NCBI GenBank assembly: GCA_003045895.1 | Contig: PZPC01000029.1 | Span: forward strand, 1-59,719 | Source of the DNA: Bacteroidota bacterium | GTDB lineage: Bacteria; Bacteroidota; Bacteroidia; Chitinophagales; Saprospiraceae | Reading direction: 5' to 3' | DNA length: 59,719 nt | Part shown: positions 1-8,563 of the stretch, piece by piece | Position numbering within the stretch: the first letter of the stretch is position 1 | Layout of the letters: each line of letters begins with the position of its first letter | Position numbers and translations under genes: made by a program | The notes under the pieces: generated by a model | The model's database searches: none | What the model was told of the DNA's origin: nothing | Seen by the model: the letters and a program-made list of their open reading frames with translations, nothing else

Positions 1-63
1 CGCCAACGCTGAAGACGTGGCAGGTTGCTGCGCTGCGTCGCCCACGCTGAAGACGTGGCAGGT
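1..63. repeat. Two near-identical 25-bp direct repeats
   Basis: Positions 1-25 and 39-63 carry the same 25-bp sequence with one mismatch (core acgctgaagacgtggcaggt), separated by 13 bp. The first copy starts at the window edge, so more copies may lie upstream. No gene is visible here. It is probably a dispersed intergenic repeat, and two copies are too few for a CRISPR call. Confidence 0.7.
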
Positions 64-77
64 GCGAGAACCAACTC

Positions 78-140
78 GAAGTCGGAAGTCGGAGGTGGGA
101 AGTCGGAGGTGGGAAGTCGGAAGTGGGAAGTCGGAGGTGG
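78..140. repeat. 14-bp tandem repeat, four and a half copies
   Basis: Four consecutive 14-bp units of the form gaagtcggaggtgg (85-98, 99-112, 113-126 with one change, 127-140) follow a half unit at 78-84. Each unit is two related 7-mers (gaagtcg, gaggtgg). The period is not a multiple of three and no convincing reading frame spans it, so this is non-coding simple-sequence DNA upstream of trmD. Confidence 0.85.
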
Positions 141-256
141 CTCAAATTCCGTACTGCCGAAGTTCGAACTACGGCCACCCGAAAACACGTTATTCGAAAG
201 TAGTCGCCGGGAATTGTTAAAAAAATTGCAGTTTTGCGGTAAAGAACAGCAGCTTT

Positions 257-940
257 ATGCGTATTGACATCATCACCGTGTTGCCAGAATTGTTGCAGAG
301 TCCGTTTGAACACTCCATTATGCAGCGGGCACAGGAAAAAGGGTTGTTGGAGGTCGTCGTGCACAACCTGCGCGACTTTGGCCTCGGCAAACACAAACAG
401 GTAGACGACTACCAATTTGGCGGTGGCGCTGGCATGGTGATGATGTGCGAACCGTTGGCCAACTGCCTGGACGGATTGCTGGCACAACGCACCTACGACG
501 AAGTAATCTTCCTAACCCCCGACGGGGAGCGCTACCAGCAACGAATGGCCAACCAACTGTCCTTGAAAAAAAACCTGCTGTTGATTTGTGGCCACTACAA
601 AGGAATTGACGAACGTATCCGCGAACACTACGTGACGCGGGAAATCAGTATCGGCGATTATGTACTCAGTGGTGGCGAATTGGCGGCAGCGATCGTCGTG
701 GACTCCCTGGGGCGCCTGCTACCCGGGGTACTCGGTGACGAGCAGTCCGCCCTCCTCGATTCGTTTCAGGACGACCTCCTCGCTCCACCCGTATACACCA
801 GGCCCGCCAAATTCCGCGATTGGGACGTACCAGACATCCTGCTTTCCGGTCACACCGGTAAAATTGACGACTGGCGCTACGAACAGGCGCTGGCCCGTAC
901 CAAAGCCCGACGACCCGACCTGTTGGACGGCGACGAATAA
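257..940 (+). CDS. trmD: tRNA (guanine-N1-)-methyltransferase TrmD
   Basis: This SPOUT-class enzyme makes m1G37 next to the anticodon of a subset of tRNAs using S-adenosylmethionine, which prevents +1 frameshifting. The 227 residues match the family length. The trefoil-knot cofactor site is visible as [14 protein letters not shown] followed by [15 protein letters not shown], and the start [11 protein letters not shown] is typical. In many bacteria trmD sits in an rpsP-rimM-trmD-rplS operon. Here it is preceded by repeats rather than rimM and followed by an unrelated gene, so it is transcribed apart from that cluster. Identity is certain on motifs. Confidence 0.97.
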   Translation: MRIDIITVLPELLQSPFEHSIMQRAQEKGLLEVVVHNLRDFGLGKHKQVDDYQFGGGAGMVMMCEPLANCLDGLLAQRTYDEVIFLTPDGERYQQRMANQLSLKKNLLLICGHYKGIDERIREHYVTREISIGDYVLSGGELAAAIVVDSLGRLLPGVLGDEQSALLDSFQDDLLAPPVYTRPAKFRDWDVPDILLSGHTGKIDDWRYEQALARTKARRPDLLDGDE

Positions 941-1173
941 TCCAGGCTTTGGCCAACTCGGTCACCTGGAAAATTGTATCGGAGGAACTATTCAGTCATT
1001 TTTTGCGTTTATAATACATGAAGCAGTACATCGTTTTTTTTTCCATTCCACAACCCTCCACTTTATTTTCTAGCCAGGTATGGTACCTGCCCCAATAAAA
1101 TGGCCTAAGGTCAGGTGTGCTACTGCTTTTTGTTTTATCTCTGCTATTTCTACTAACAAAAACCTTAACAACT

Positions 1174-1539
1174 ATGTCTAAGCAAGACTATTTCCAAAAA
1201 GCTATTTCCTGGGCGGAAAGCCTTCGTTTATCCGAAATGAAAGTGAATTTTGAAGGCTACGAAGCCCCCAATTCCTTCAACCGAACAGACGCTGAGGAAG
1301 AAATGGTCTTCACGCCGGATATCACGGGCAAACGGCGTACCAACAAATACTATATCGAGATAGCGATGAAAGACGACAATAACCTGGAACAAATCTCCAA
1401 ATGGAAATTGTTGGGTACCATGGCTTCCATGAAAGGGGGTAAGTTGTACCTCCTGGCACCCAAGGGGCACAAGGCATTTGTAGACAAAATGTTGGCACAG
1501 CACCAGTTCCCAAGTGCGGAGGTCGTTTACCTACAGTAG
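1174..1539 (+). CDS. Hypothetical protein, 121 aa, possible degenerate nuclease-like fold
   Basis: The function is not recognised. I chose the ATG at 1174 (MSKQDYFQKA) over an upstream in-frame start because the extension would encode a hydrophobic stretch read from AT-rich leader DNA. The protein is charged and soluble, with no signal peptide or membrane segment. The middle has an order that recalls PD-(D/E)XK folds: Pro48-Asp49, then a strand containing Glu62 and Lys66 (spacing E-x3-K, not the canonical E-x-K), then helix and strand segments (KWKLLG, GGKLYLLAP). That resemblance is by eye only. The gene is monocistronic and ends at a strong bidirectional terminator (1591-1628). Confidence 0.7.
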   Translation: MSKQDYFQKAISWAESLRLSEMKVNFEGYEAPNSFNRTDAEEEMVFTPDITGKRRTNKYYIEIAMKDDNNLEQISKWKLLGTMASMKGGKLYLLAPKGHKAFVDKMLAQHQFPSAEVVYLQ

Positions 1540-1590
1540 TACTTCCACTTTGAGCATGCTCCTGCAAGGAGCTGCAACCCAATATAACAC

Positions 1591-1628
1591 AAAGCCCTGG
1601 CCATCATTCATTTGATGGCCAGGGCTTT
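1591..1628. terminator. Bidirectional terminator between convergent genes
   Basis: A perfect 16-bp stem (1591-1606 with 1613-1628, arm aaagccctggccatca) has a 6-nt loop and A/T ends on both sides. It separates the convergent gene ends at 1539 and 1660, so it can stop both transcripts. Confidence 0.9.
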
Positions 1629-1659
1629 GCTTTTGGGGTACGGAGACAATACGGTTAAA

Positions 1660-3099
1660 CTAGTTTTCCAGTATTATTTTTTTCACCACCAGTCCTTCCG
1701 TGTTTTGTATTTTCAACCAGTACACCCCCGCAGGCAAGGCAGGCAAGCGGAGTTCATGTTGCTGCGGTTCGGCCTGGGTTTGAAAAACAGCCTGCCCCAT
1801 CTGATTCAGGAGGAGGACCTTGCTGGTTTGCTTCAACCCCATGATTTGGAGTCGATCCTGTACGGGATTGGGGAAGATAGTAACAGCTAATTCCGGTATA
1901 CCCGACCGGGTATCAACCACCCATTCAGCGAACTGACCGAAAAATAAAGCCGTGTTTAAGACCGCTGGTGAAACACAGCCCCCGTGGTCGGCCGCAGGGT
2001 TGACATTGAGCGCATCCAGGTCGAAGGCGCCGAGGGCATTCATCACCGAATCGGCGAGTACGCTATTGCGAAAATTGACCTGGTCATCGGCCATACAGTA
2101 CATCAGGCGAGTCGGTCTTTGCGAAGCCCAAAGATAGGTGTCGTTGTCGCGAAGGGCCTCATGCAAGGGATGATCCAGGTCCGGATTTTCCAGGATCGCG
2201 AGAATGCTGTCCTGCAAAATATTGCGCGCTATAGGTGCACCGAAATCAGTGACCAAAGCTGCAATCAGGTTGTTGTTGAGCGTAGACAGCCCAATAGTGC
2301 CTTCGTAAAAAGCCTGGATATCGGGTACGTAGGCAGGCTTAAAAATCTGCTCAATGTCGCTATAGATGCCGTAGACATAATTATAAGACAGGTAGGTATT
2401 GGGCAGATAAGCCACGAAATTGTAGGGGTCTTCCGAAAGAATCACCTCCCGCATGACATCGCTGATGCTGTAGGGCCCCGACATGTGGGAGGCCGCGGTA
2501 AGATTGAATTCTTCGCTCAGTTCCTGTTCCAGCACCTGGTGGAGCGCCATGCTGGCGTGCCCGCCTTGCGAATAGCCGGTGACAAACAATTGGTCGTTGA
2601 GCAGCAAATCCATTTCTGGTGCGTAGGCCCTGACTGCCCGCAACATGTCGACGGCAGCCGAAGCTTCGGTTGCGGCGTGAACGTAAGGATGAAACCCGCG
2701 GGCCGTACCAGCACCCAGGAAATCGGGGGCCAGCGTAGCGTAGCCCAAGCCACCAAAAACCATGGCCAATTCGTAGCCACCCTGTAAATTGGAGGGCACA
2801 TCCTGCGGTCCGTCCACCGTGCCGTGCTGGTAAACCAGTGTCGGATAAATGGTTACCTCATCACGAAACGGCACCACCAGTAGTCCGGAGGCCGTGTCCA
2901 GTTGATTGAACACATCCGGCGTCGTGTAGGTAACGCGCCACAACTTCACGCCATTTTGAATAAAGGGGCCAAACATGCTGGTCAACAAGGTCTGGTTGCG
3001 CTGCCCCTGGTATTCCATGCTGATCACGTTTTGCCCGTAAAGGGAGGTAAAACCAGCAAAAAAGCAAAGAAAAACCAGCTTTTGTAATAATTTAGACAT
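1660..3099 (-). CDS. Secreted alpha/beta-hydrolase (lipase/esterase-like) with T9SS sorting domain
   Basis: This 479-aa exported serine hydrolase opens with a Sec signal peptide (about residues 1-22, ending LYGQ). The catalytic region includes an oxyanion-type stretch YQHGTVDGPQDVP and the nucleophile elbow GYSQGGHAS; a candidate acid/base pair lies near DDQVNF and AADHGG. The C-terminal roughly 75 residues begin AVTIFPNPVQDRL and end with GVYWLKIQNTEGLVVKKIILE, a standard Por/type IX secretion sorting domain, so the enzyme is moved across the outer membrane by the gliding/T9SS machinery. The overall layout resembles secretory lipases; the substrate cannot be read from sequence. It stands alone, convergent with the gene at 1174. 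Confidence 0.88.
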   Translation of the reverse strand: MSKLLQKLVFLCFFAGFTSLYGQNVISMEYQGQRNQTLLTSMFGPFIQNGVKLWRVTYTTPDVFNQLDTASGLLVVPFRDEVTIYPTLVYQHGTVDGPQDVPSNLQGGYELAMVFGGLGYATLAPDFLGAGTARGFHPYVHAATEASAAVDMLRAVRAYAPEMDLLLNDQLFVTGYSQGGHASMALHQVLEQELSEEFNLTAASHMSGPYSISDVMREVILSEDPYNFVAYLPNTYLSYNYVYGIYSDIEQIFKPAYVPDIQAFYEGTIGLSTLNNNLIAALVTDFGAPIARNILQDSILAILENPDLDHPLHEALRDNDTYLWASQRPTRLMYCMADDQVNFRNSVLADSVMNALGAFDLDALNVNPAADHGGCVSPAVLNTALFFGQFAEWVVDTRSGIPELAVTIFPNPVQDRLQIMGLKQTSKVLLLNQMGQAVFQTQAEPQQHELRLPALPAGVYWLKIQNTEGLVVKKIILEN

Positions 3100-3178
3100 A
3101 TGATAATAGGTATTATTTAAAAAATAAGTAATGCTCTCAAGATAGTCAACCCCGTGTAATAATTGCAGGAATTATTAA

Positions 3179-3193
3179 TTAGATTAAGTCTAA
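3179..3193. promoter_or_regulatory. Palindromic operator upstream of feoAB (DtxR/MntR-type candidate)
   Basis: ttagattaagtctaa is an inverted repeat (ttaga/tctaa around a 5-nt centre). It lies 16 nt upstream of a TATCTTTG -7 element at 3209-3216, covering where the -33 box would be. A metal-loaded DtxR-like repressor bound here would block transcription of feoAB. The regulator family is inferred from motif style and target, not shown. Confidence 0.5.
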
Positions 3194-3300
3194 ATAAAGA
3201 AGATTGCCTATCTTTGTCACTATACAGTGGTGCTAAAGATCACCCTGGCATTTGGCATTCATATGCCTGGTTCGTTGTAACTTGTCGATTGAAAGTTATT

Positions 3301-3576
3301 ATGGTTAGTGAATTAAAAAATACGACAGTGGTAAAAGTCCCCAACATCATCCCCGTGTTGTCCTCGGGTGCCCTGCGCACCGGAGAGTTTGCTCAGGTTA
3401 TCGGATTCACCAACCAGGAAATAGCCAGCAAGCTTCTGGCAATGGGTGTTCTACCCGGTAGTCGTATTCAAATCATCCGCAAAGCGCCCTTTGGTGGTGC
3501 CATTTACGTAGGTATTGACCAGCACTTCCTGGCACTCCGCCCGAAAGAATTGGCGGCAATTGCGGTTCGCAAATGA
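3301..3576 (+). CDS. feoA: FeoA ferrous iron transport accessory protein
   Basis: FeoA is a small cytoplasmic SH3-like protein that binds and modulates FeoB during Fe(II) import. The start is the ATG at 3301 (MVSELKNTT), giving 91 aa, normal for FeoA; an upstream extension to 3163 would read through the promoter region. Family features include the SH3-like pattern LLAMGVLPGSRIQIIRKAPFGG and the ending HFLALRPKELAAIAV. Its stop overlaps the feoB start in an ATGA arrangement at 3573-3576, giving translational coupling. The leader of about 85 nt follows the -7 element at 3209-3216 and the palindromic operator at 3179-3193. Confidence 0.93.
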   Translation: MVSELKNTTVVKVPNIIPVLSSGALRTGEFAQVIGFTNQEIASKLLAMGVLPGSRIQIIRKAPFGGAIYVGIDQHFLALRPKELAAIAVRK

Positions 3577-5717
3577 GCAAGACTACTGTTTCTATTCCTC
3601 CCCGTCACTTTCGCCTGGCCCTCATCGGCAACCCCAACAGCGGCAAATCCAGTGTATTTAATCGACTGACTGGCCTGCGCCAAAAAGTCGGTAATTTCCC
3701 TGGCATTACCGTCGACAAAAAGGTAGGCCACTATTCCTTGCCCAGTGCTAAAGTGCTGGACTTGATCGACTTTCCCGGCGCCTACAGTCTGTATCCGACT
3801 GCCCAGGACGAGCGCATTGTGGTGCAGACCCTGGCTAATCCCCTCGACGAAAATTATCCCGATGCCGTTCTCTACGTGGCGGATTTTACCCGGCTGGAGA
3901 AACACCTTTTACTTTTTACGCAGATCAGGGATTTAGGTTTGCCCGTGATCCTGGGGCTCAATATGGCTGATATGGCCGCCAAACAAGGGCGGCAAATTGA
4001 CAGAGAATGGTTGTCAAAACGACTAGGCGTGCCGGTCGTAATTATCAGCAGCCACAGCGGTCAGGGCTTTGTGGAATTGGAGGCTGAGATTACAAGAATC
4101 GCCCAGGCTACCCCTGCCGCTCCTGCCAATCCGGTACTTTACCGGGGTTCAGCCGAAGAGAGAAAGTTGGCAAGTGCGTTGCAACCCCTTTTTCCAGATA
4201 ATAATCCCTATCAAAATATCCTGATCGCGCACCACCACAAGTGGCTGCCCTTTCTCGCGGCGTCGGAGCGCCAACAAGTGGCGGAAATCACCCAGACACA
4301 CGGCTTCAACAGCCTGCAGCACCAGGTGGAAGAAACCATGGCCCGCTTCGATGGTTTTGGCACCATCGTTCGCCAGGCCCTCCGCCAGCAAACCAACCAG
4401 GGAAACAGTTTTACGGGGCGCATCGACGACTGGCTGACGAACCGCTGGTTGGGTCCGCTCATTTTCCTGGTACTGATGTTTTTTATTTTCCAGTCGATCT
4501 ATGCCTGGGCCGCTTATCCGATGGAAGCTATTGAATGGCTCTTTGGACAACTAAACGAAGCGGTTAAAGCTATTCTTCCGGCCGGCTGGTTTACCAACCT
4601 CGTTACCGACGGGTTACTTGCCGGGTTGGGTGGTGTACTGGTATTCATTCCACAAATTGCGATCCTTTTCTTTCTCATTACCCTACTGGAAGAGGTCGGC
4701 TACATGGCGCGAGCTGCTTTCATGTTCGATCGCCTGATGCACTTCTTTGGTCTGAACGGCCGCAGCCTGGTAGCACTCATCAGCAGTGGTGCCTGTGCCA
4801 TTCCAGCCATTATGAGTACGCGCAATATTGCCAACCGCAAAGAACGCATGATCACCATTCTGGTGGCACCCTTCATCAGTTGCTCTGCACGCCTACCGGT
4901 GTACGTCGTACTGATCGGTTTTGTGGTACCCAACACCGGTAACAGCGGCTTTTTCAACGCCCAGGGACTCGCCTTTATGGGCCTTTACCTGTTGGGGATT
5001 TTCGCAGCCCTGGGTACCGCACTCATTTTCAAATACATCTTCAAGAGTGAAGAACCCAGCCTCTTGATGCTGGAACTGCCGGAATACCGCCAGCCCTTGC
5101 TGCGCAACGTTGGCCTGACCGTTTACGAAAAAGTACGCAGCTTTCTGGTGGAAGCCGGCAAAGTTATTCTGGTGATCTCGGTCATCTTGTGGGCGCTGGC
5201 CAGCTACGGCCCAGCGGCAGAAATGGCCGCAGCTACCGCAAAAGCGGAGCAGCTGGCCGCTCAGCAAAAATTAGACAGCAATACCCAGGATGACCTGACG
5301 GCCGCGCTGCGATTGGAAGCCAGCTACGCCGGCCACCTGGGTAAATGGATCGAACCGGCCATTCGGCCCCTGGGTTTCGACTGGAAAATGGGCGTAGCTA
5401 TTATCTGTAGTTTTGCCGCCCGCGAGGTGTTTGTCGGTACCATGGCTACGCTTTACAGCGTTGGCAGCACGACCGAAGAATTGAGTATCCACGATCGGCT
5501 GGCCCAGGAGCGTGATCCGCTCACGGGGGAAAAAGTCTATTCTCAGGCCACGGCCTTATCGCTGGTCATCTTCTACGTTTTCGCCATGATGTGCATGAGT
5601 ACCCTGGCCGTTGTCAAACGGGAAACGGGCAGTTGGAAATGGCCCGCTTTTCAGTTCGTCTTTATGACGGCGCTGGCCTATCTGAGCAGCTTCCTGGTTT
5701 ACCAATGGGTGAGTTAA
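3573..5717 (+). CDS. feoB: FeoB ferrous iron permease
   Basis: FeoB imports Fe(II) across the inner membrane with a cytoplasmic G-domain. In its 714 aa the G1 loop is GNPNSGKSS (residues 19-27), followed by switch I around FPGITVDKK, G3 DFPGAYSLYP and G4 NMAD. A membrane part of several helices follows, including the Gate motifs near GYMARAAF and SCSARLPVYV, and a C-terminal gate near CSFAAREVFVGTMA. The length is usual for Bacteroidota FeoB. The start overlaps feoA by four bases. Identity is certain; Fe(II) specificity is the family norm, supported by the iron-type operator upstream. Confidence 0.97.
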   Translation: MSKTTVSIPPRHFRLALIGNPNSGKSSVFNRLTGLRQKVGNFPGITVDKKVGHYSLPSAKVLDLIDFPGAYSLYPTAQDERIVVQTLANPLDENYPDAVLYVADFTRLEKHLLLFTQIRDLGLPVILGLNMADMAAKQGRQIDREWLSKRLGVPVVIISSHSGQGFVELEAEITRIAQATPAAPANPVLYRGSAEERKLASALQPLFPDNNPYQNILIAHHHKWLPFLAASERQQVAEITQTHGFNSLQHQVEETMARFDGFGTIVRQALRQQTNQGNSFTGRIDDWLTNRWLGPLIFLVLMFFIFQSIYAWAAYPMEAIEWLFGQLNEAVKAILPAGWFTNLVTDGLLAGLGGVLVFIPQIAILFFLITLLEEVGYMARAAFMFDRLMHFFGLNGRSLVALISSGACAIPAIMSTRNIANRKERMITILVAPFISCSARLPVYVVLIGFVVPNTGNSGFFNAQGLAFMGLYLLGIFAALGTALIFKYIFKSEEPSLLMLELPEYRQPLLRNVGLTVYEKVRSFLVEAGKVILVISVILWALASYGPAAEMAAATAKAEQLAAQQKLDSNTQDDLTAALRLEASYAGHLGKWIEPAIRPLGFDWKMGVAIICSFAAREVFVGTMATLYSVGSTTEELSIHDRLAQERDPLTGEKVYSQATALSLVIFYVFAMMCMSTLAVVKRETGSWKWPAFQFVFMTALAYLSSFLVYQWVS

Positions 5718-5753
5718 TTTCCTTTCTGACACCAAGCGCTGTTTAAGGTTATT

Positions 5754-7070
5754 TTAAAACCCGCTGGCTACCGCGAATGCAATCAGGAGCAGCAACGTAT
5801 AGCCCCACCACCACCGCAAGTCGGTATAAACAGACCAGGGTACCCCGTGCCAGCGCCAGAGATAAATCACCAACCCGGCTTTTTCTAATCCGAAGGCTAG
5901 CACACCAGACAAGGCAATACCGGGCATCCCCAGTACCGGTGTCATCAGCAAGCAAAAAATGATGTTCAGCGCCATACTACCGAGTGCAAATAAAGGAACC
6001 CAGCGGGTATCCTGGCGGGCCACCAGAACCGTACGGGCAAAAATCAGATGAACCGGCGTGAGCAAGAGGAAAGTGTTGAACAAAACAATACTGGGTGCAT
6101 AGGTCGCAGCAAATACCCAGACAAACCACCACCTGGAGGTCAGCAAAAGGACAATACTCACCGGAAAAAGGAGGTGGTACAACTGGCGGGCCTCTTTTTT
6201 GAGGTGCTCCGAACCCGCCTTCAGGTCACGGGCCAAAAAGGGGATTACCCCACTGGCCACTGCCCCCGTTAACGCGGCCAGCAACGGCAACTCCCGGGCA
6301 CCGTAGCGGTAGATGGCAAATTCGGCGGCGCTACCGTCAAAAAAATACCCCACCATCCAGGGTCCTACCGACTGATTGGCAACCCCCAACAGCGTATAGG
6401 CCATCAGCGGAGCAGCCAGCAACCACCAGGCACGCAGCAGCCCCACTGACCAGGACCACCGGCCGTAAACCAGCACAAAACGGACAAGGATGAGCCCCTT
6501 AGCTATTCCTACGCCGGCCAGCGCTACGAAACTCCAGCGGAAATCCATACCCAACACGGGTGGAAGACCCACGGCCAATAATTGGGCAGTTGCCGAAGCG
6601 AGGCCGTAGACCAAAATGGCCAGGGGCCGATCCTGGAGTAAATAAAAGTACTCCTGCAGGCTGGCGGGAATATTGGTGACCAGAAACAGCGCAAATAAAC
6701 CTGCGAAAGCAAGACTGCTACGCTGAACCAATAGTTGCAGGATAAATTCAGGGAAAAACCACAACAAGGCACCGCAAGCCAGGCTCATTCCGGTAAAAAC
6801 CAGGAAAGCCTGAAAAACAATAGCAGCCTGATCTGCGGCTTCCAACGTAGGATAATAACTCAGTAAGGCCTGTAATGCACCTGCTACCCAAAAAAAAGTG
6901 AGCAGGTAACCTACGTATAGAAGCATCTCATAGGTGCCCACCTCGGCGGGTGACAAGGTAGACTTGGCCAAGAGAACAGCGACCAGGATCAAACCACCCT
7001 GCCGCAACAACTGAAAAATTTGCAGCGCCCGGACATTGGTCAGGGCACTGCTGAGTCGTTCGGGTATCAA
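5754..7070 (-). CDS. Polysaccharide/lipid-linked oligosaccharide flippase-like membrane protein
   Basis: This is a 438-aa integral membrane protein with about twelve hydrophobic segments and the MOP-exporter (Wzx/RfbX/MATE-like) look: an amphipathic N-terminus (ALTNVRALQIFQLLRQGG), paired helices, and a second half starting near residue 215. Family members flip undecaprenyl-linked sugars or lipid II-like substrates to the periplasmic face. No glycosyltransferase genes flank it, so the substrate is unknown. It lies 12 nt downstream of the saccharopine reductase-like gene and is probably cotranscribed with it, an unusual pairing. Confidence 0.8.
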   Translation of the reverse strand: MIPERLSSALTNVRALQIFQLLRQGGLILVAVLLAKSTLSPAEVGTYEMLLYVGYLLTFFWVAGALQALLSYYPTLEAADQAAIVFQAFLVFTGMSLACGALLWFFPEFILQLLVQRSSLAFAGLFALFLVTNIPASLQEYFYLLQDRPLAILVYGLASATAQLLAVGLPPVLGMDFRWSFVALAGVGIAKGLILVRFVLVYGRWSWSVGLLRAWWLLAAPLMAYTLLGVANQSVGPWMVGYFFDGSAAEFAIYRYGARELPLLAALTGAVASGVIPFLARDLKAGSEHLKKEARQLYHLLFPVSIVLLLTSRWWFVWVFAATYAPSIVLFNTFLLLTPVHLIFARTVLVARQDTRWVPLFALGSMALNIIFCLLMTPVLGMPGIALSGVLAFGLEKAGLVIYLWRWHGVPWSVYTDLRWWWGYTLLLLIAFAVASGF

Positions 7071-7082
7071 AGGTTTGCTGAT

Positions 7083-8417
7083 TTAACCAATCACTTCCTC
7101 TTTTTCAGTAAAAATTACACCGTATTCCTTCAGTTCTTCCAGCACGGGCTCGTAAACTTCCTTGGTTACCGGAATCTGAACGCCGGTAGATTTGATTTTA
7201 CCATCGGCGATCAACCCGACAAAGATGCCCATGGGCAGACCGACGAGCCGGGCCATGGCCGTATCGTTCTGGCCATTGCCCTTCATGACCATCGTAGAGG
7301 TCAGGCGGTGTTTTTTACCATTGAGCGCGTAGACAAACTCGTGCTGCATGATAATCATGTCCTTGTCCTGGGGTTCCAGCTTCCACTTTTTCAGCAACAG
7401 GTGTTCGAGAATCAGCGCCGGGGTAGCGTTCTCGATATTGATTTTCTTTTTACTGAACAGGCCCAGCCATTCCAGTTTTTGCATAACCTCCGAATCAGGG
7501 GCTTCGTTCAGGAGTTCAGCAATACGATCTTTTACCGATCCCGTACCTTCTGGCGCAAAGGCTTCCATCAGCGAGTGGTAGGTCAGTTTTCCACTGTCGA
7601 GAATAGGAAAATCAGCATCGGTGAGGCCTATTTCTATGAGTGCATTCCAGGCGGCACAGTACCCGGGGTACCGAATCGTACCACGCAGGATAGTGGGGAT
7701 GTCCTTGAGGCCATATTGCTCACGGTAGAGCAGGCTATCGCGATTGGCGTAGACCTCAAAATTGCCCATTCCCGGCACTTCAACGTTCCATATTTCCCGG
7801 AACAGGCGATTGTAAGGTATAAATTTCAATTTTTTCTTGTACAGGTATTGTGCCGTTCCCTGGCCAGCCAGAACGACGTTGCGCGGATTCCACGTGATTT
7901 TATAACGCCAGGGATTGGTATCACTTTCGGGAGCGATCAGACCGCCGGTATAAGAACGAAAGGCTAGTATTTTACCGCCTTTGGCCTTAATCTCATCGAT
8001 CTTTTGCATAGCCGACATGTGGTCAATGCCAGGATCAAGACCCATTTCACCCATGAAGATCAGTTCGCGGTCGCGGACCTCATCGCCGAGGCTGTACATC
8101 TCCTTGGAAACGTAGGAAGCCGTGATCAGGTGTTTTTTGAGCTTGATACAGTCCTGAGCTACTTCCACGTGCAGATGAGCTGGCAGCAGGGAAACCACCA
8201 CGTCGGCCCGACTAATCAATTCCCGGCGGTCGTTAACTTTGAGCACATCCAGCCAGGCAGGGCGGCCATTGGGGTGTCCGTTGACTTTAGCGTCGGCCAG
8301 GGCAGGATCGGCATCAGCTACGGTAACAAACCAGCCATGTTCCCGGGATTTGTCCAAAACGTAGTTAATCAAGGCTCCGGAAGAACGACCAGCGCCGATA
8401 ATCAGGATGCTATTCAT
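7083..8417 (-). CDS. Saccharopine dehydrogenase family oxidoreductase
   Basis: The 444-aa enzyme opens with a Rossmann nucleotide-binding motif GAGRSSGALINYVLDKS, and residues about 120-160 (MGLDPGIDHMSAMQKIDEI) carry the saccharopine reductase signature. The C-terminal domain continues through RGTIRYPGYCAAWNALIEIGL. Family members catalyse NAD(P)-dependent interconversion of saccharopine with aminoadipate semialdehyde plus glutamate, or with lysine plus 2-oxoglutarate. In Bacteroidota such proteins are usually assigned to lysine breakdown, but direction and exact substrate cannot be told here. It is the first gene of a two-gene minus-strand unit with the flippase gene and diverges from cdd across 146 bp. 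Confidence 0.88.
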   Translation of the reverse strand: MNSILIIGAGRSSGALINYVLDKSREHGWFVTVADADPALADAKVNGHPNGRPAWLDVLKVNDRRELISRADVVVSLLPAHLHVEVAQDCIKLKKHLITASYVSKEMYSLGDEVRDRELIFMGEMGLDPGIDHMSAMQKIDEIKAKGGKILAFRSYTGGLIAPESDTNPWRYKITWNPRNVVLAGQGTAQYLYKKKLKFIPYNRLFREIWNVEVPGMGNFEVYANRDSLLYREQYGLKDIPTILRGTIRYPGYCAAWNALIEIGLTDADFPILDSGKLTYHSLMEAFAPEGTGSVKDRIAELLNEAPDSEVMQKLEWLGLFSKKKINIENATPALILEHLLLKKWKLEPQDKDMIIMQHEFVYALNGKKHRLTSTMVMKGNGQNDTAMARLVGLPMGIFVGLIADGKIKSTGVQIPVTKEVYEPVLEELKEYGVIFTEKEEVIG

Positions 8418-8476
8418 AGCGGTGGAAGGGTTTAATTGTGGTTATAAAGATATTCTGCAATCTTTGCACAAGATAG

Positions 8477-8484
8477 TATCTTTG
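8477..8484 (+). promoter_or_regulatory. -7 element of the cdd promoter
   Basis: TATCTTTG matches the Bacteroidota -7 consensus TAnnTTTG. At 19-nt spacing the -33 position (8454-8457) reads TCTG, one mismatch from TTTG. Transcription would start near 8491, just before the operator at 8496-8526. Confidence 0.6.
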
Positions 8485-8495
8485 AGGGATTAATT

Positions 8496-8526
8496 GCTAC
8501 TTAGTTTAAAAAACACCCTAAGTAGT
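8496..8526. promoter_or_regulatory. Operator in the cdd leader, same design as the NADAR-operon operators
   Basis: The left arm gctacttagttt, a 7-nt spacer, and the right arm accctaagtagt make an imperfect 12+7+12 palindrome. It matches the perfect site at 32778-32808 in 11 of 12 left-arm and 10 of 12 right-arm positions with the identical spacer length. It sits about 11 nt past the -7 box and 37 nt before the cdd start, a position suited to repression. The cognate regulator is not in this window. Confidence 0.7.
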
Positions 8527-8563
8527 TCCCCTTACCAATTGGGAATTTAAAAAGCAACTACGT

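Noticed and set aside
1-63. Possible CRISPR repeat pair
   Set aside because: Only two copies with a 13-bp spacer and no cas genes; spacer too short for a CRISPR array.
17-267. Overlapping short frames across the tandem repeats
   Set aside because: They only translate the 14-bp repeat in several frames; low-complexity peptides with no start context.
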